Part shown: positions 1 to 9,174 of the stretch, piece after piece | Position numbering within the stretch: the stretch's first letter is position 1 | Layout of the letters: each line of letters opens with the position of its first letter | From: Ktedonobacter racemifer DSM 44963 | GTDB lineage: Bacteria > Chloroflexota > Ktedonobacteria > Ktedonobacterales > Ktedonobacteraceae | Reading direction: 5' to 3' | Length of the DNA: 64,000 nucleotides | Assembly: GCF_000178855.1 (NCBI RefSeq) | Contig: NZ_ADVG01000004.1 | Coordinates: forward strand, 1,116,001-1,180,000 | The notes under the pieces: model-generated | The model's input: only the letters and a program-made list of their open reading frames with translations | The model's database searches: none | Told to the model about the DNA's origin: nothing | Translations under genes and position numbers: made by a program

Positions 1-576
1 GTGTCCAGCAAGCCAGGAGCTTCGTGTCCAGGAACGCGTCAAGAAGCCGATGGCAGCCTGCGCGTGGTGTATACGGCCAGCATCCGGAGTTGTCGTCCCT
101 GTCCCCTGCGCGAGCAGTGCCAATGGCAGGGCAGTGCTACCAAGAAGCCGCGCCAGGTCAGCGTGCTCCTGCATCCGCTCGCCGTTGGTTCAGCTCCGCT
201 GCTCTGGCGAGGTTGGAGCCGAAGAGAGCACCGACGAGCCTGTATGCAGCTCGTACGACACCAACGCATCGAGGTGAGCCTACCGCCTCCTGCCGCCGTT
301 TCGCCAGGCACCGCGAACGTGATCCTGTCGCGCCCGCAGCGAGCGCATTATCGTCTCTCCTGGCAAGAGCGGCTGGCTCGCAATGCTCGCGTTTCAACAA
401 CTGGGCAAGTGACGATCAGACTGTTCGGGGTTCCAGACAGCTTTGCCGCTTCGCTCGGTTTGGTCCCGGCTAAGGGGACTCACGCCAATAACCTGACCAA
501 CTTTTGCCGCCATCTACCCATGCCATGCGGCACGCGCGCGTTCTACCGGTCATGTTATTGGCGTGAGTCCCCTTAG
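1..576 (+). pseudogene. Transposase C-terminal fragment (IS4/IS1182-like)
   Basis: The reading frame is open from the window edge. It carries a cysteine cluster (CRPCPLREQC, about residues 31-40), as seen in the C-terminal part of IS1182/IS4-like transposases, then a basic stretch (WRGWSRREHRRA) and a tail ending near FGVPDSFAASLGL. The upstream catalytic part lies outside the window, so whether this copy is intact to the left cannot be judged. The last 30 codons run through a 24-bp inverted repeat and are probably not native protein sequence. Family assignment rests on motif style only. Confidence 0.5.
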
Positions 577-577
577 C
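469..577. repeat. 24-bp perfect inverted repeat, 61-bp spacer
   Basis: GCTAAGGGGACTCACGCC at 469-486 continues to 492, and the exact reverse complement of the whole 24 bp lies at 554-577. The spacing of 61 bp is too long for a simple terminator. The pair sits at the end of the transposase fragment and may be paired ends of a small non-autonomous element, or an end plus its solo copy. Confidence 0.7.
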
Positions 578-1049
578 AGCCTGTTGACAGTCGTTGGCTT
601 CCTTTTCCTCGGACAAGCTTGCTTCTCCGAAGAGCGCTTCCTGCCTTCTTTTCCTGGTTGTTCCTCACTTCTGCCTCACTTCTACCTTTTTTGCACCCTA
701 TCTCGTTGGTTTTACCATTTCTCACGCGCCAGGCATCCAGTTCTGCACGACTTTTGTTCCTCAACTCAGCATTAGCTCTTCAACAATCTCGTTGCGCAAG
801 TCGTGGGTTGGAAGATGCATCGGCAACGTACCCCGATTATTACTTCGCCCAGAGGAGGACTAAGCCACAGCCTCGGCAGCCAGTGCTACCGAGTTTTTTA
901 CTAACATACTGATGTGCTCGTGCAGCGTGGGATAAAAGCCTTAACATCTAGAATTTCGCTACGGCAACTGTAGCTTGCACGAGAAGTGAAAGTCCTAGCT
1001 AATGATTCAAGTAATCAGTGACAACGATACTGTGATGCCAGGCGAGATT
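578..1049. other. Intergenic, no gene seen
   Basis: Only short, overlapping open frames without ribosome binding sites or recognisable protein character are present. This is probably degraded DNA between two mobile-element remnants. Confidence 0.5.
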
Positions 1050-2142
1050 TTAGCTCGCACCTTGCTGTGGAATTACTTTAAAAGTAAAGACATCTTCAAG
1101 TTCATCAGCAAACACATAGTAATACTGCTCAAGCTCGTTTTTATACCGGTGCCGGAGGTAACTGATGAACGCCCAGGTAGGCATTTCTGGATCATCCCAG
1201 TAGCGTCGTACCATATCTGCTAATTCGTGCGTCTTCAGCAGATATGCAAGCTCCTCCAGCTCATTCACCGAACATACAATAAACGGAGCTTGCTGCATTA
1301 GGTCAGGGTCAAGCCTCACCTGCAATAACCTTTCCTTGACAACACCCCGGAGCGCTTCAAGCTGAGGGCCCATTAAGTGCCAATTTTCTAAGGTAACCAC
1401 GCAAACAAATGGCTGTTTTGCCGGATCGTAGGGATACTGCTGCAGCTTGTACTTACGATTTTTGTATGCTTCAAGGGCTTGGTAGGATTGCGCGACTGCA
1501 TCACCAACCACCTCTAACTGGGCATGTAGCTCACTATCATCTTGAATAGTAGTCCGAGCACCGATGGTCATACGTTTTGTTTTGCACTCAACAAGCATAA
1601 AAGCGCTGGGCTGGTCAATAATCCAATCGGCACGTTTGGGTCCAGAGTTGGCCTCTTCAGGGTAGATTGTCGTCGATGTTCCCTTCAATGTCTTCTCAAG
1701 CATATCACCAACATAGTCTTGGAATGATGCACCAAAGGCCTGATCGAAGCCTCGTTCTCGTATAAGATCGTAGAATAAACCCGAGGTGATACGCCAGAAA
1801 AGCAGCGTAGGCACAGGACAAATATGCGCCTGTCGCCCGTTCAATGCTGTAAAAATTAACGGATGGCTCTGAAGAGCGTGGAACTGATACATGAACGTAT
1901 CATCAAGTTTACGTTCAGCCGCTAAGCGCTGCTTCATCTCTTTCATAGACAAAGAATACAGCTTCATAAACTGGTCGTAGTCGGCATGGGTGACGCCCGG
2001 TAGGGACAAGCTATCAGGTGGGTAGTACATTGCAAAATATTGGCTAGCATATTGAGTCCATAATCCAGCACCAATCGTAACAATCTGCTTTGGAGATAGG
2101 CCAGTTTTTGTTTTTACTATCGGCGCAACCGCGCTATGCCCG
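1050..2142 (-). pseudogene. PD-(D/E)XK nuclease-like protein, C-terminal part (split by IS256 element)
   Basis: This is the distal two thirds of a gene whose start lies at 3936. Joined to 3434-3936 across one target-site copy, it gives a 531-residue protein with no frame break. A restriction-endonuclease-like core is visible: a possible Glu at residue 317 of the rebuilt protein, then Asp340 and the E-x-K pair Glu353/Lys355 (RADWII...LVECKTKRM). That spacing fits the PD-(D/E)XK superfamily. The specific family was not recognised; restriction, anti-phage or DNA-repair roles are possible but unproven. As it stands the gene is inactivated. The open frame continues into the IS (to 2240) only by chance. 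Confidence 0.7.
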
Positions 2143-2150
2143 AAAATACG
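2143..2150. repeat. Target-site duplication of IS256-family element, left copy
   Basis: AAAATACG stands directly outside the left inverted repeat. The identical octamer lies directly outside the right inverted repeat at 3434-3441. Eight-base duplications are typical of IS256-family transposition. A perfect match indicates one clean, fairly recent insertion. Confidence 0.9.
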
Positions 2151-3433
2151 GGCAGTATCCTGAGTGGTGTGTAAAAAAAAGGTCTGGTATCCTGAACTGG
2201 AAAACGTAGTGAACCTGAACCAGGAGGATAGCCATGACACTTCAGAATCACTCTATCGAAGACATCATCACACGTCAAGAGGCCTTTGAGCAGCTGGTGA
2301 AGGAGCGGCTCCAGTACGCCGTTCGCATCGCATTCATCAGCGTGTTAGAGGAGGAAGTGACAGCCTTCATTGGGGCCAAGCCATATGAGCGCAGCCAACA
2401 TCGTCGAGATCAACGCAATGGACACTATAGTCGCCATCTGGACACTACTGTGGGAGCAATCGCCAATGTGCCCGTTCCTCGCACGCGAGGAGGGTATCAC
2501 ACGCAGTTGTTTGAGAGCTACCATCGCCGTCGCGACGAGCTGGATGGTGCCATGCAAGACATGTTCATCAAGGGGGTGAGCATGGCTCAAGTGGGAGCGG
2601 TGATCGAAACACTGACGGGCTCGCATCCCAGTGCCTCAACAGTCTCGCGGGTGTTCCATACCCTGCAGGAGGAGTACGAGCAGTGGAAAGTGCGCCCCTT
2701 GGCCGAGCGCTATGTGTATACCTTTGCCGATGGAACCTACTTCACCGTCATATACCAGGGTGAGGGCTGCAAGATGCCGATCTTAGCGGTAGTAGGCATT
2801 ACCACCACAGGAGAGCGCGAAGTGCTGGCCTTTGGCGTGGGGGATCGGGAGAATCAGCAGGCGTGGGAGGATCTCATGGAGAATCTCAAAGCACGAGGAG
2901 TCAAGGAGATCGGGCTCTGGATCAGTGATGGCAACCGGGCCATGCTTAACGCCATTACCAAGCACTTCCCTACTTCTCAGAGGCAGCGCTGTGTCATGCA
3001 CAAGATGGAGAATGTGCTCAGCTACGTTCCCAGCAAGCAGCGAGAACAGATTGAACCTGAGCTCAAAGCCCTCTTTTATCAAGAAAGCCGACAGCAGGCC
3101 GATCAAGCCGTAGCAGCCTTCATGGAAAAGTATCAGAAGGTGTATCCCACCGCGGTGGAGTGTCTGCAGCGGGATCTGGAGGCCTGTCTCACCTTTTACG
3201 CTTTTCCGAAGGCGCACTGGAAGACCATTCGCACCAACAATGTCAGTGAGCGGCTCTTTGGGGAAGTCAAACGTCGTTCGCACAAGATGGCTGCCGCTTT
3301 TCGCAATGAGGGGAGCTGTCTGCTGCTGTTCTATGCCGTCATTCGCGGCCTGACATTCCACAAGCTCACGATGCCACCAGCATCGCAAGCTCAGCCAGAC
3401 CTTGTCCTTTTACACAGGACTTGACATACTGCC
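2151..3433 (+). mobile_element. IS256-family insertion sequence, complete, 1283 bp
   Basis: The element is bounded by imperfect inverted repeats that both begin GGCAGTAT and later share TGTGTAAAA and AAGGTCTGG (left 2151-2187, right 3395-3433). One transposase gene fills it. An 8-bp duplication AAAATACG flanks it on both sides. It sits inside a nuclease-like gene on the opposite strand and splits codon 168 of that gene. Confidence 0.93.
2234..3424 (+). CDS. IS256-family (Mutator-type) transposase
   Basis: A 396-residue DDE transposase of normal family length. The first catalytic Asp is in FADGTYF (about residue 166). The second is in WISDGNRAM, and the catalytic Glu is in TNNVSERLFGEVKRR near residue 345. 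The ribosome site AGGAGG lies just before the ATG. The frame is complete, so the copy is probably functional. Its last codons run into the right inverted repeat, as is usual for compact IS256 elements. Confidence 0.95.
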   Translation: MTLQNHSIEDIITRQEAFEQLVKERLQYAVRIAFISVLEEEVTAFIGAKPYERSQHRRDQRNGHYSRHLDTTVGAIANVPVPRTRGGYHTQLFESYHRRRDELDGAMQDMFIKGVSMAQVGAVIETLTGSHPSASTVSRVFHTLQEEYEQWKVRPLAERYVYTFADGTYFTVIYQGEGCKMPILAVVGITTTGEREVLAFGVGDRENQQAWEDLMENLKARGVKEIGLWISDGNRAMLNAITKHFPTSQRQRCVMHKMENVLSYVPSKQREQIEPELKALFYQESRQQADQAVAAFMEKYQKVYPTAVECLQRDLEACLTFYAFPKAHWKTIRTNNVSERLFGEVKRRSHKMAAAFRNEGSCLLLFYAVIRGLTFHKLTMPPASQAQPDLVLLHRT

Positions 3434-3936
3434 AAAATACGACTGTAGCGGATGATACTCGCCTTGCTGGGAAGCTCCGTCTGATATTTGAATTGCAGAT
3501 GAGGAATTCGGATAGTGACTTCACGCAAAACACTCCTATCATCTGCCCTAGACTGGGAGATATAATCTCCTAACGCTCTCAATTTATTTATCAAGCTTGT
3601 AAAAGTATCCCATTTACGAGCGGTATAGCGCGTACTTGGTTGAGAGTCACAGACAATAATCGCTTCTCGAGCAAGAATCTCCATTTCCCAGGGTAGGATG
3701 AGGTGCTCGTCAGAATATACTTGTGAATGCACCTCCATATTTGTTGGAAAAGGAGTCTTTACGGGCAAAGTTCTAAAGGCAGCGTAGGGACGGATAACAG
3801 CCAGGGTGTCAGTAAGATCGAGCTTTCTGAGTGCATTTCTCAGCGGCGTCCAGCCATTATACGCGCTGTTTGTCATCCAATTTATCCCTTTCGACAGTGC
3901 GAGAATAACCAATAATTGAGTAAATTCAGGCTGCAT
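3434..3936 (-). pseudogene. PD-(D/E)XK nuclease-like protein, N-terminal part (split by IS256 element)
   Basis: This is the first 167 codons plus two bases of the interrupted 531-codon gene. Reading minus-strand from ATG 3936 it runs to ...RYSRI. Removing the element and one octamer continues it directly as FGHSAVAPIV in the fragment at 1050-2142. The N-terminal region shows no recognisable domain. No strong ribosome site precedes ATG 3936, so the start is uncertain. The next gene upstream on the same strand (ending at 4096) is a small HTH protein that might once have been its partner. Confidence 0.65.
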
Positions 3937-4095
3937 CAGACAAAATGAAAAGTTTTCCAGCTAACGTTTTCTTAACGCGCAAGGGGATTTTATAAGCATC
4001 CATCAATTAAAGGAACTCTACCTAAAAATACGAGAGCGTTTAGTTAGCCTGCGGAAGGATTATCAAGTGTCTAAAAGTACAGATATTTTTATTGA

Positions 4096-4662
4096 CTACG
4101 TATGGATTAACACAGTTCCATTGAAATACTGAGCAGAATTCCAATCAAGCACCTCGCCGAGTTCTGCTCTGAAAGCCGCCAACTCCTGTTCTTGTGCATC
4201 TTGAGTAGGCATATCAGTTCGCTTCCATACAAATTGAATGGTTACCGAAAGAGGAGAGGTTTCATCAAGACTAATGTAGCGAACAACAGTGCCAGGAAAG
4301 AGAAAGCGTTCATTTTGTCTAAATGAACTCAGTATTTGTTTTAATAACTCCTGCTTGTGCTCTTTCACATTAACTCGTATGTATGTAACGAGAAAAGCAT
4401 TTGCATCTGGGGAGGTACGCCAAAGTGCGTTCCGCTTACGAGGACGACCAGTGACTGTAGGCTTAAATTGTTCAAGCGACTTTGCTTCAATCATAATGTT
4501 CCTGCCGGCTTGGAAAGCAGAGAGACGCCCTGACTGAACATAGCGATAGATGCTACTTTCAGCCACGCCTAGAATACGGGCAGCTTCTTTTATATCAACG
4601 TAACCGGGGAGAGTAGGAAGCGGAAACATATCTTTCATGCGACTAGTGTATTTTCTTATCAC
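4096..4662 (-). CDS. Small DNA-binding protein with MerR/excisionase-type HTH
   Basis: Up to 188 residues. Residues 20-65 (YVDIKEAARILGVAESSIYR...QSGRLSAFQAGR) match the HTH_17/excisionase fold, in which a short helix-turn-helix is followed by a basic wing. The remaining 120 residues are not recognised and may bind an effector or mediate dimerisation. The GTG at 4662 gives the longest form; ATG 4638 or 4629 are alternatives. It is divergent from the operon beginning at 4797, and a 24-bp palindrome lies between them, so it is a good candidate for regulator of both directions. This role is inferred. Confidence 0.7.
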   Translation of the reverse strand: MIRKYTSRMKDMFPLPTLPGYVDIKEAARILGVAESSIYRYVQSGRLSAFQAGRNIMIEAKSLEQFKPTVTGRPRKRNALWRTSPDANAFLVTYIRVNVKEHKQELLKQILSSFRQNERFLFPGTVVRYISLDETSPLSVTIQFVWKRTDMPTQDAQEQELAAFRAELGEVLDWNSAQYFNGTVLIHT

Positions 4663-4683
4663 CTTTATTAAAATGGAAAGTTA

Positions 4684-4720
4684 TTATCATATTTAAAAAT
4701 ATGATAAAATGTGCTATACT
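4684..4720 (+). promoter_or_regulatory. Operator palindrome overlapping a promoter
   Basis: TTATCATATTT (4684-4694) and its perfect complement (4697-4707) form an 11+11 bp palindrome with a 2-bp centre. A candidate -10 TATACT lies at 4715-4720. A weak -35 (TTTAAA, 4692-4697) falls inside the palindrome, 17 bp upstream. This geometry fits repression of the rightward operon by a dimer, most simply the HTH protein encoded on the other side. Confidence 0.6.
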
Positions 4721-4796
4721 TTACCCATCGACAAAAGCAATAGCTAATCAAGCCTCTTCGGGACCGCAACGTCCACTAAAAGTAGCAGGTAAAACA

Positions 4797-5294
4797 ATGC
4801 ATGAAAGAAAGAAAAAACCAACGTTAGAGCAGATACGAACCCTTTTTCCCTTCGATGTGCCCGATCTGGCACGGGCCGCAGGAGTAGAAACCGGTATTGT
4901 CTACCAGGCGTTACTTCTGCGTCCCATCCATAGCCGGGATGCCGAAAAGATCCTTCACGGACTCTCCAATCGCACCAAGCTCACACTGACCCTGGAGAAC
5001 ATTGACATTGTGCTCTGGGAAGAATATTTGACCCTCTGGCTTCTTCGAGCCTCAGCCTCAGCACAACAACAGGAAGGTGGAGAAAGAGAGGGTACAAATG
5101 CCTACCACTTTGTCTATGCTCGTGACGAACTGGAGGCACAGTTTCGCGCCCAAACCTGGCTTGCCCAGCATCCCCATCTTCCCCATCACACCTTCACCCC
5201 CTGCCCAAACGGCTTTCAGATTGGGCCTCTGCGTGTGCCAGGCATTTGCCCTGATGAACTGGTGTGCACAGAAACACTCCCATACCCATTTTGA
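4797..5294 (+). CDS. Predicted HTH-like protein, first gene of operon
   Basis: A 165-residue protein of unrecognised family. Residues 8-55 (EQIRTLFPFDVPDLARAAGV...) resemble a small helix-turn-helix module. The C-terminal half is acidic to neutral, with a His/Pro-rich stretch (HPHLPHHTFTPCP). I chose ATG 4797, which has AGCAGG upstream; the frame is open to 4701, but those codons overlap the promoter and palindrome. It heads a same-strand run of six genes. Confidence 0.6.
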   Translation: MHERKKKPTLEQIRTLFPFDVPDLARAAGVETGIVYQALLLRPIHSRDAEKILHGLSNRTKLTLTLENIDIVLWEEYLTLWLLRASASAQQQEGGEREGTNAYHFVYARDELEAQFRAQTWLAQHPHLPHHTFTPCPNGFQIGPLRVPGICPDELVCTETLPYPF

Positions 5295-5339
5295 CCATAG
5301 TGACAACCATCAATACTGAAAGGATGATCATCTCTCACC

Positions 5340-6245
5340 ATGAACACCATCCAGCCTCCCAACATGGCGCGCCCTCTGCTGCTTGACAACCACCATGCCA
5401 CGCTCAACGAAACCTTACATCATCTCCTGGCTCAGCACGCTGGTCGAGCTCTTGATATCTGTACCACACGTCTCACTCCTGAAGGATGGGCACTTGTGCG
5501 TGACGATCTCCAACAGCTAGGGAACCTTCGCCTCCTCCTTCATCCAGCAGCCCTCACCACCATTGATGATGAGCCTCTGGAGGACACACACGTCACACGC
5601 ACGCACGATCCATCAGGCGCCGAGCGCTCCCAAGCCTCTCAAGAAGAACCACTCGCGCTGATCGAAGCCCTGATCGCCTTCTTGCAGCAGGAGCACGTGG
5701 AGGTCCGCCTTGCTGAGCACACCCACCTTCACGCCCGCTGCTTTCTCTTCTACGCCGACCAGGATAGCGCGCGCATCGCACCAGAGACTGCCATCAGCGG
5801 CTCATCCGATCTCACCCGCGCAGGGCTCCTCACCAACGCCGAACTCAACGTAGTGCATCGTGCCCACCTTACCCACGAGGACATCGCGCTCAAGCGTTTT
5901 CGAGGACTCTTAGAGCGAGAGGAACGCACCCTCCTGCTGCAATGTTCCCAAGAACAGCGTCTGCTTGCTGCCAGGCTCCCTACCCTCTTGCTCCTGGAAC
6001 ACCTCACTGCCTGGTTTGCCCACCACTGGGAGCACGCCACCGACGGCAAAGACCATCTCATCGCCCACCTGCAAGCACACAAAGCACACTATTATGGGGC
6101 GCCCATCAAGCAACATGACCAGCCCAGTGAAGCACCAGAGGAAGCGCAATCACCACACGAGAATCATGGCGCTGTTCCCCTCTCAGATATCCCTCGTGAG
6201 GAAACGTGGGCAGAGTATGACTATACGCAGCATCAACAAGATTGA
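5340..6245 (+). CDS. PLD-like (HKD-type) domain protein with HxR variant
   Basis: A 301-residue protein. The segment near residues 130-170 (LHARCFLFYAD...AISGSSDLTRAGLLTNAELNV) follows the phospholipase-D-like pattern found in nucleases and at the N-termini of some SNF2 helicases. The usual HxK has Arg in place of Lys. Only one such motif is visible, so an active enzyme would have to dimerise. The C-terminal 60 residues are polar and acidic and look disordered. It may be a nuclease or a non-catalytic binding protein. An AAAGGAT ribosome site lies at some distance from ATG 5340; ATG 5364 is an alternative. Confidence 0.6.
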   Translation: MNTIQPPNMARPLLLDNHHATLNETLHHLLAQHAGRALDICTTRLTPEGWALVRDDLQQLGNLRLLLHPAALTTIDDEPLEDTHVTRTHDPSGAERSQASQEEPLALIEALIAFLQQEHVEVRLAEHTHLHARCFLFYADQDSARIAPETAISGSSDLTRAGLLTNAELNVVHRAHLTHEDIALKRFRGLLEREERTLLLQCSQEQRLLAARLPTLLLLEHLTAWFAHHWEHATDGKDHLIAHLQAHKAHYYGAPIKQHDQPSEAPEEAQSPHENHGAVPLSDIPREETWAEYDYTQHQQD

Positions 6246-6312
6246 TGTGAAAAGTGAGATACGCTTGTCGTTTTGTCAGGTTGAGAGTAGAAAGGAGAAG
6301 AGGAAGGGAAAG

Positions 6313-7248
6313 ATGTTTCACGCCTCCCATCGTATTTATGCAGAAACCAGCACGCATGGACCTCTGTTGCTTGATCCACTGGCCTCCGCCGAGCAAGCTC
6401 GTGTGATCACGCAATATCATATGCTCGCCTCAGCCCTCAAGGAACCCTTACCCGAACTGGAAGAGCTAGGCATCACCACATCCACCTCGCCTCACCTCAT
6501 CCTGGATCTTGGGTGTGGGCCAGGAGGGACATGGGCCTGTGATGTGGCCTTTGACGATCCTTTCTGCCTGGTCTTTGGCATCTCGGCCCTTGCCCCTTAC
6601 GTCCGGCAGGCCAACACCTTTCGCCAGATGCAGACCCAGACACGTGTCCAATTTCTCCAGATGGATTTTGCCAGGGAGCTGTGCTGCCCTGCCAACTTCT
6701 CCACGCTTATCAACGGTCACTTCTTACGCACCTTTCTCACCCAGGCAGGCTGGCCCCGACTGCTCCGGGAGTGTTGGCGTGTCCTACGCCCTGGAGGTCT
6801 CCTCCGCCTCACGGAATGCATCGCAGCCTTCTCAAATAGCCCCGCCTGTGAAGCGCTGACTCATTATTATGAGCAGGCCCTTGCCGTGCGCACACAAATA
6901 CGCCCCTCTCAGCACGAAGAATGCCACGAGGGTTCAGAGCTTGCCAGTTCACCTTTGCAACACACACGCCTCTTCGAACTCCTGCACAACGTTGGGTACT
7001 GTGGCATTGAAGAACAACGGATGATGCTCGACTTTTCGGCGGGCACGCTCTATCAAGCCAGTATGCGCACCAATGCCGAATCCTTCTTTTGCCAGCTTGC
7101 CCCAGTGTTCTACCAGACCACCGACCTGACCACGGCGAGGTTTGAAGAGATCTTTGAGCAGATGCGAGCAGAGATGAGTAGCCCCACCTTCAAGGGGCAC
7201 TGGATCCTCTCTCGTATCCATGCCTACAAACCGGGAGGCGTGCAATGA
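6313..7248 (+). CDS. Class I SAM-dependent methyltransferase (first of tandem pair)
   Basis: A 311-residue protein. Motif I is clear (LILDLGCGPGGTW, about residues 58-70), and a later LRECWRVLRPGGLLRLTE matches the post-motif III loop-strand of Rossmann methyltransferases (Methyltransf_11/25 type). ATG 6313 follows AGGAAGGG, and upstream codons in the frame overlap the previous gene. The stop overlaps the next start (ATGA), indicating translational coupling. The substrate is unknown; the long C-terminal part (SAGTLYQASM... to KGHW) is shared with the next gene and probably forms the substrate lid. Confidence 0.8.
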   Translation: MFHASHRIYAETSTHGPLLLDPLASAEQARVITQYHMLASALKEPLPELEELGITTSTSPHLILDLGCGPGGTWACDVAFDDPFCLVFGISALAPYVRQANTFRQMQTQTRVQFLQMDFARELCCPANFSTLINGHFLRTFLTQAGWPRLLRECWRVLRPGGLLRLTECIAAFSNSPACEALTHYYEQALAVRTQIRPSQHEECHEGSELASSPLQHTRLFELLHNVGYCGIEEQRMMLDFSAGTLYQASMRTNAESFFCQLAPVFYQTTDLTTARFEEIFEQMRAEMSSPTFKGHWILSRIHAYKPGGVQ

Positions 7249-8396
7249 GCCTGCAACAGAGCATTCACCTTCCATCACCACAAGGCCTGCTCTTCTTTGA
7301 AGAAAAGAACGAGCACCCGGCACATGACAAGCCGTCCCACATCCTCATGCCACAGATGCGTGAGGACGTGGGATGCCAGGCCCCTCATGCACATGAGGGA
7401 GCGCTCTATCCCTTCTATACCCCCTCGGATCCTTTGGTCCTTGATGGGGAGGTGTTGGTGTCGCCGGTGCATCCTCTGGAATGGCGGCGGCGCTGCCAGC
7501 AGGCTCGTATGCTCGTGCAGCATTTTCGTACGCCGCTTCCCGAGCAAGGCGAGGCCTTCCAGATGAAGCGCGTGCTGGAACTCGGCACAGACCCTCACGG
7601 CGAGTGGCTGCGACAGTTGGCCTCCTTGGGGCCACCTACGGAGATCATCGGCGTCACCTCGCAGGCGATCTATGCCAGACAGGCTACCTTCTTTGCCGCC
7701 GTCCAGGGATGCCGCAATGTCTCTCTTCAGGTGTGTCCACTTACCCGACCTCTTCCCTTCCCTGCCGAGAGTATGGACCTTATCAGCGGACGTTTCCTCC
7801 ATACGACCCTGCCTGAGTACGTGTGGCCGTTGTTGCTTGACGACTGTTTTCGGCTCCTTCGACCAGGTGGGGTCTTGCGCCTGCTGGAATGTGTGCAAGG
7901 AGCGAGTACCAGCGCTGCTGCTGGCACGCTGTGTGCCTCCTACTGGCACCAGGTGGACAGGTTGCGAGCGGCGGCTCGTCCATCGCTCCCAGGAGCACGA
8001 ACAATGCGTCTCTCTCGACCTGAACTGCTCCCCGCCCGGATGGAGAAGAGAGGCTTTGTCGCTGTTGAGCAACAAGAGAGTCTGCTCGACTTCTCTGCCG
8101 GAACACCCTTTCATGGCACGCTCCGTGAGCAGGCCGATGACTTCTTTCAGCTCGTGGCGCCACTCTGCACCCGTCATGATAGGCCTCTTGCTCGCGAGGC
8201 CTATCAACAGGTCTATCACGAGATGCAATTGGAGCTCCTCGAACCCACCTTTCGTGGGTACTGGCACCTCTGCACCATCTGGGGCTACAAGCCATCGGGA
8301 CGCGTACCACGAACGATCCCCACCATGCAGGTGGAGCACCCAATCCCTCGATTCCTCCGACCATGCTCCCAGCCATGTTCCCTTCTCATCACGTAG
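7245..8396 (+). CDS. Methyltransferase-like paralogue with degenerate SAM motif
   Basis: A 383-residue paralogue of the preceding gene, sharing LLRPGGVLRLLE, DFSAGTPFHGTL and the FRGYWHL ending. Motif I is altered: VLELGTDPHGEWL in place of the glycine-rich DLGCGPGG. SAM binding may therefore be weak or lost, giving a catalytic plus accessory pair. The start is fixed by ATGA overlap with the upstream stop and by GGGAGG at 7233-7239. The last 45 residues (after WGYKPSG) are extra and low-complexity. Confidence 0.72.
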   Translation: MSLQQSIHLPSPQGLLFFEEKNEHPAHDKPSHILMPQMREDVGCQAPHAHEGALYPFYTPSDPLVLDGEVLVSPVHPLEWRRRCQQARMLVQHFRTPLPEQGEAFQMKRVLELGTDPHGEWLRQLASLGPPTEIIGVTSQAIYARQATFFAAVQGCRNVSLQVCPLTRPLPFPAESMDLISGRFLHTTLPEYVWPLLLDDCFRLLRPGGVLRLLECVQGASTSAAAGTLCASYWHQVDRLRAAARPSLPGARTMRLSRPELLPARMEKRGFVAVEQQESLLDFSAGTPFHGTLREQADDFFQLVAPLCTRHDRPLAREAYQQVYHEMQLELLEPTFRGYWHLCTIWGYKPSGRVPRTIPTMQVEHPIPRFLRPCSQPCSLLIT

Positions 8397-8494
8397 GAGG
8401 GAACACAGCAACGCGAGAAAGAGCAGCCAAACACGAAGAAAAAACAAGAGATCAGCCCAGAGAAACCATCACACCAAGAACAAGGAGAGACACC

Positions 8495-9076
8495 ATGCAG
8501 CCCAGACACACGACACAGACCGCACAGGTCTTTCACCTGCCACTCGTCGCCTTACTTGAGCAGATGCGCACTGCGCAAGCAACCCTCTCCCTTTCTGCCA
8601 TCCTTCCTCCATCTGTGCCTGTTGCCGAACGCTCAGAAGGGCAAGAGATCGTCGCCGAGTTGTCCTTTGAGCAGGGAAGGATCACGCGCTGCCAGCTGTG
8701 CCTGCGTACGAGCGGACGCGTGCTCATGCAACAGGGTGAAGCCTTCCAGGTTCTAAACGGGGTCAGCGCTCTTCCCTGGCAGGTTCACGCACACCAGCAC
8801 GACCATGAGGCAGAAACAGCGCCCGTCTCGGCGATCACGGCTACCATCAGCACCACGGAAGCGCCTGTCCATGTTCCTCTCCAGGCCGTTCCTGTTGAGC
8901 AAGCGCCTCTGGCTATGCTGCCACTGCGCGTACGCCACGTCTTTTTGCTCAGTAATGGGCAGCGTACTCCCCAGGACATTGCGAACGTGTTGCGGTTGCC
9001 GCTGGGTGAGGTCGAGCGCTTCATCCAGATCCTCCAGAAGCGCAACCTGATGACCTGGCAGTTGAGAGCCTCCTGA
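8495..9076 (+). CDS. DUF4388/PATAN-like protein with C-terminal winged helix
   Basis: A 193-residue protein. The N-terminal ~95 residues (AELSFEQGRITRCQL...GEAFQVLNG) resemble the DUF4388/PATAN-type domains linked to bacterial signalling. The C-terminal ~50 residues (RVRHVFLLSNGQRTPQDIANVLRLPLGEV) look like a winged helix. The chosen ATG 8495 has AAGGAGAG upstream; a longer frame from 8363 overlaps the methyltransferase gene and lacks such a site. The gene at 60165-60719 appears to share this architecture. A signalling or adaptor role is inferred from family style only. Confidence 0.6.
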   Translation: MQPRHTTQTAQVFHLPLVALLEQMRTAQATLSLSAILPPSVPVAERSEGQEIVAELSFEQGRITRCQLCLRTSGRVLMQQGEAFQVLNGVSALPWQVHAHQHDHEAETAPVSAITATISTTEAPVHVPLQAVPVEQAPLAMLPLRVRHVFLLSNGQRTPQDIANVLRLPLGEVERFIQILQKRNLMTWQLRAS

Positions 9077-9174
9077 GCGTGTCGCCCTATGATCTTCCCA
9101 TCGTGGACACAGAAGTTTTCTCATCTCAATTCCGACAGACGGCCTCACTGAACAAAGGAGAGAAACAAGAAGCC

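Noticed and set aside
36..473. Overlapping frames within the transposase fragment
   Set aside because: They are out of frame with the recognisable transposase text and lack their own signals.
7275..8447. A 390-codon leftward frame opposite the second methyltransferase
   Set aside because: Antisense to a coupled gene with a good ribosome site and a paralogue; no motif of its own.
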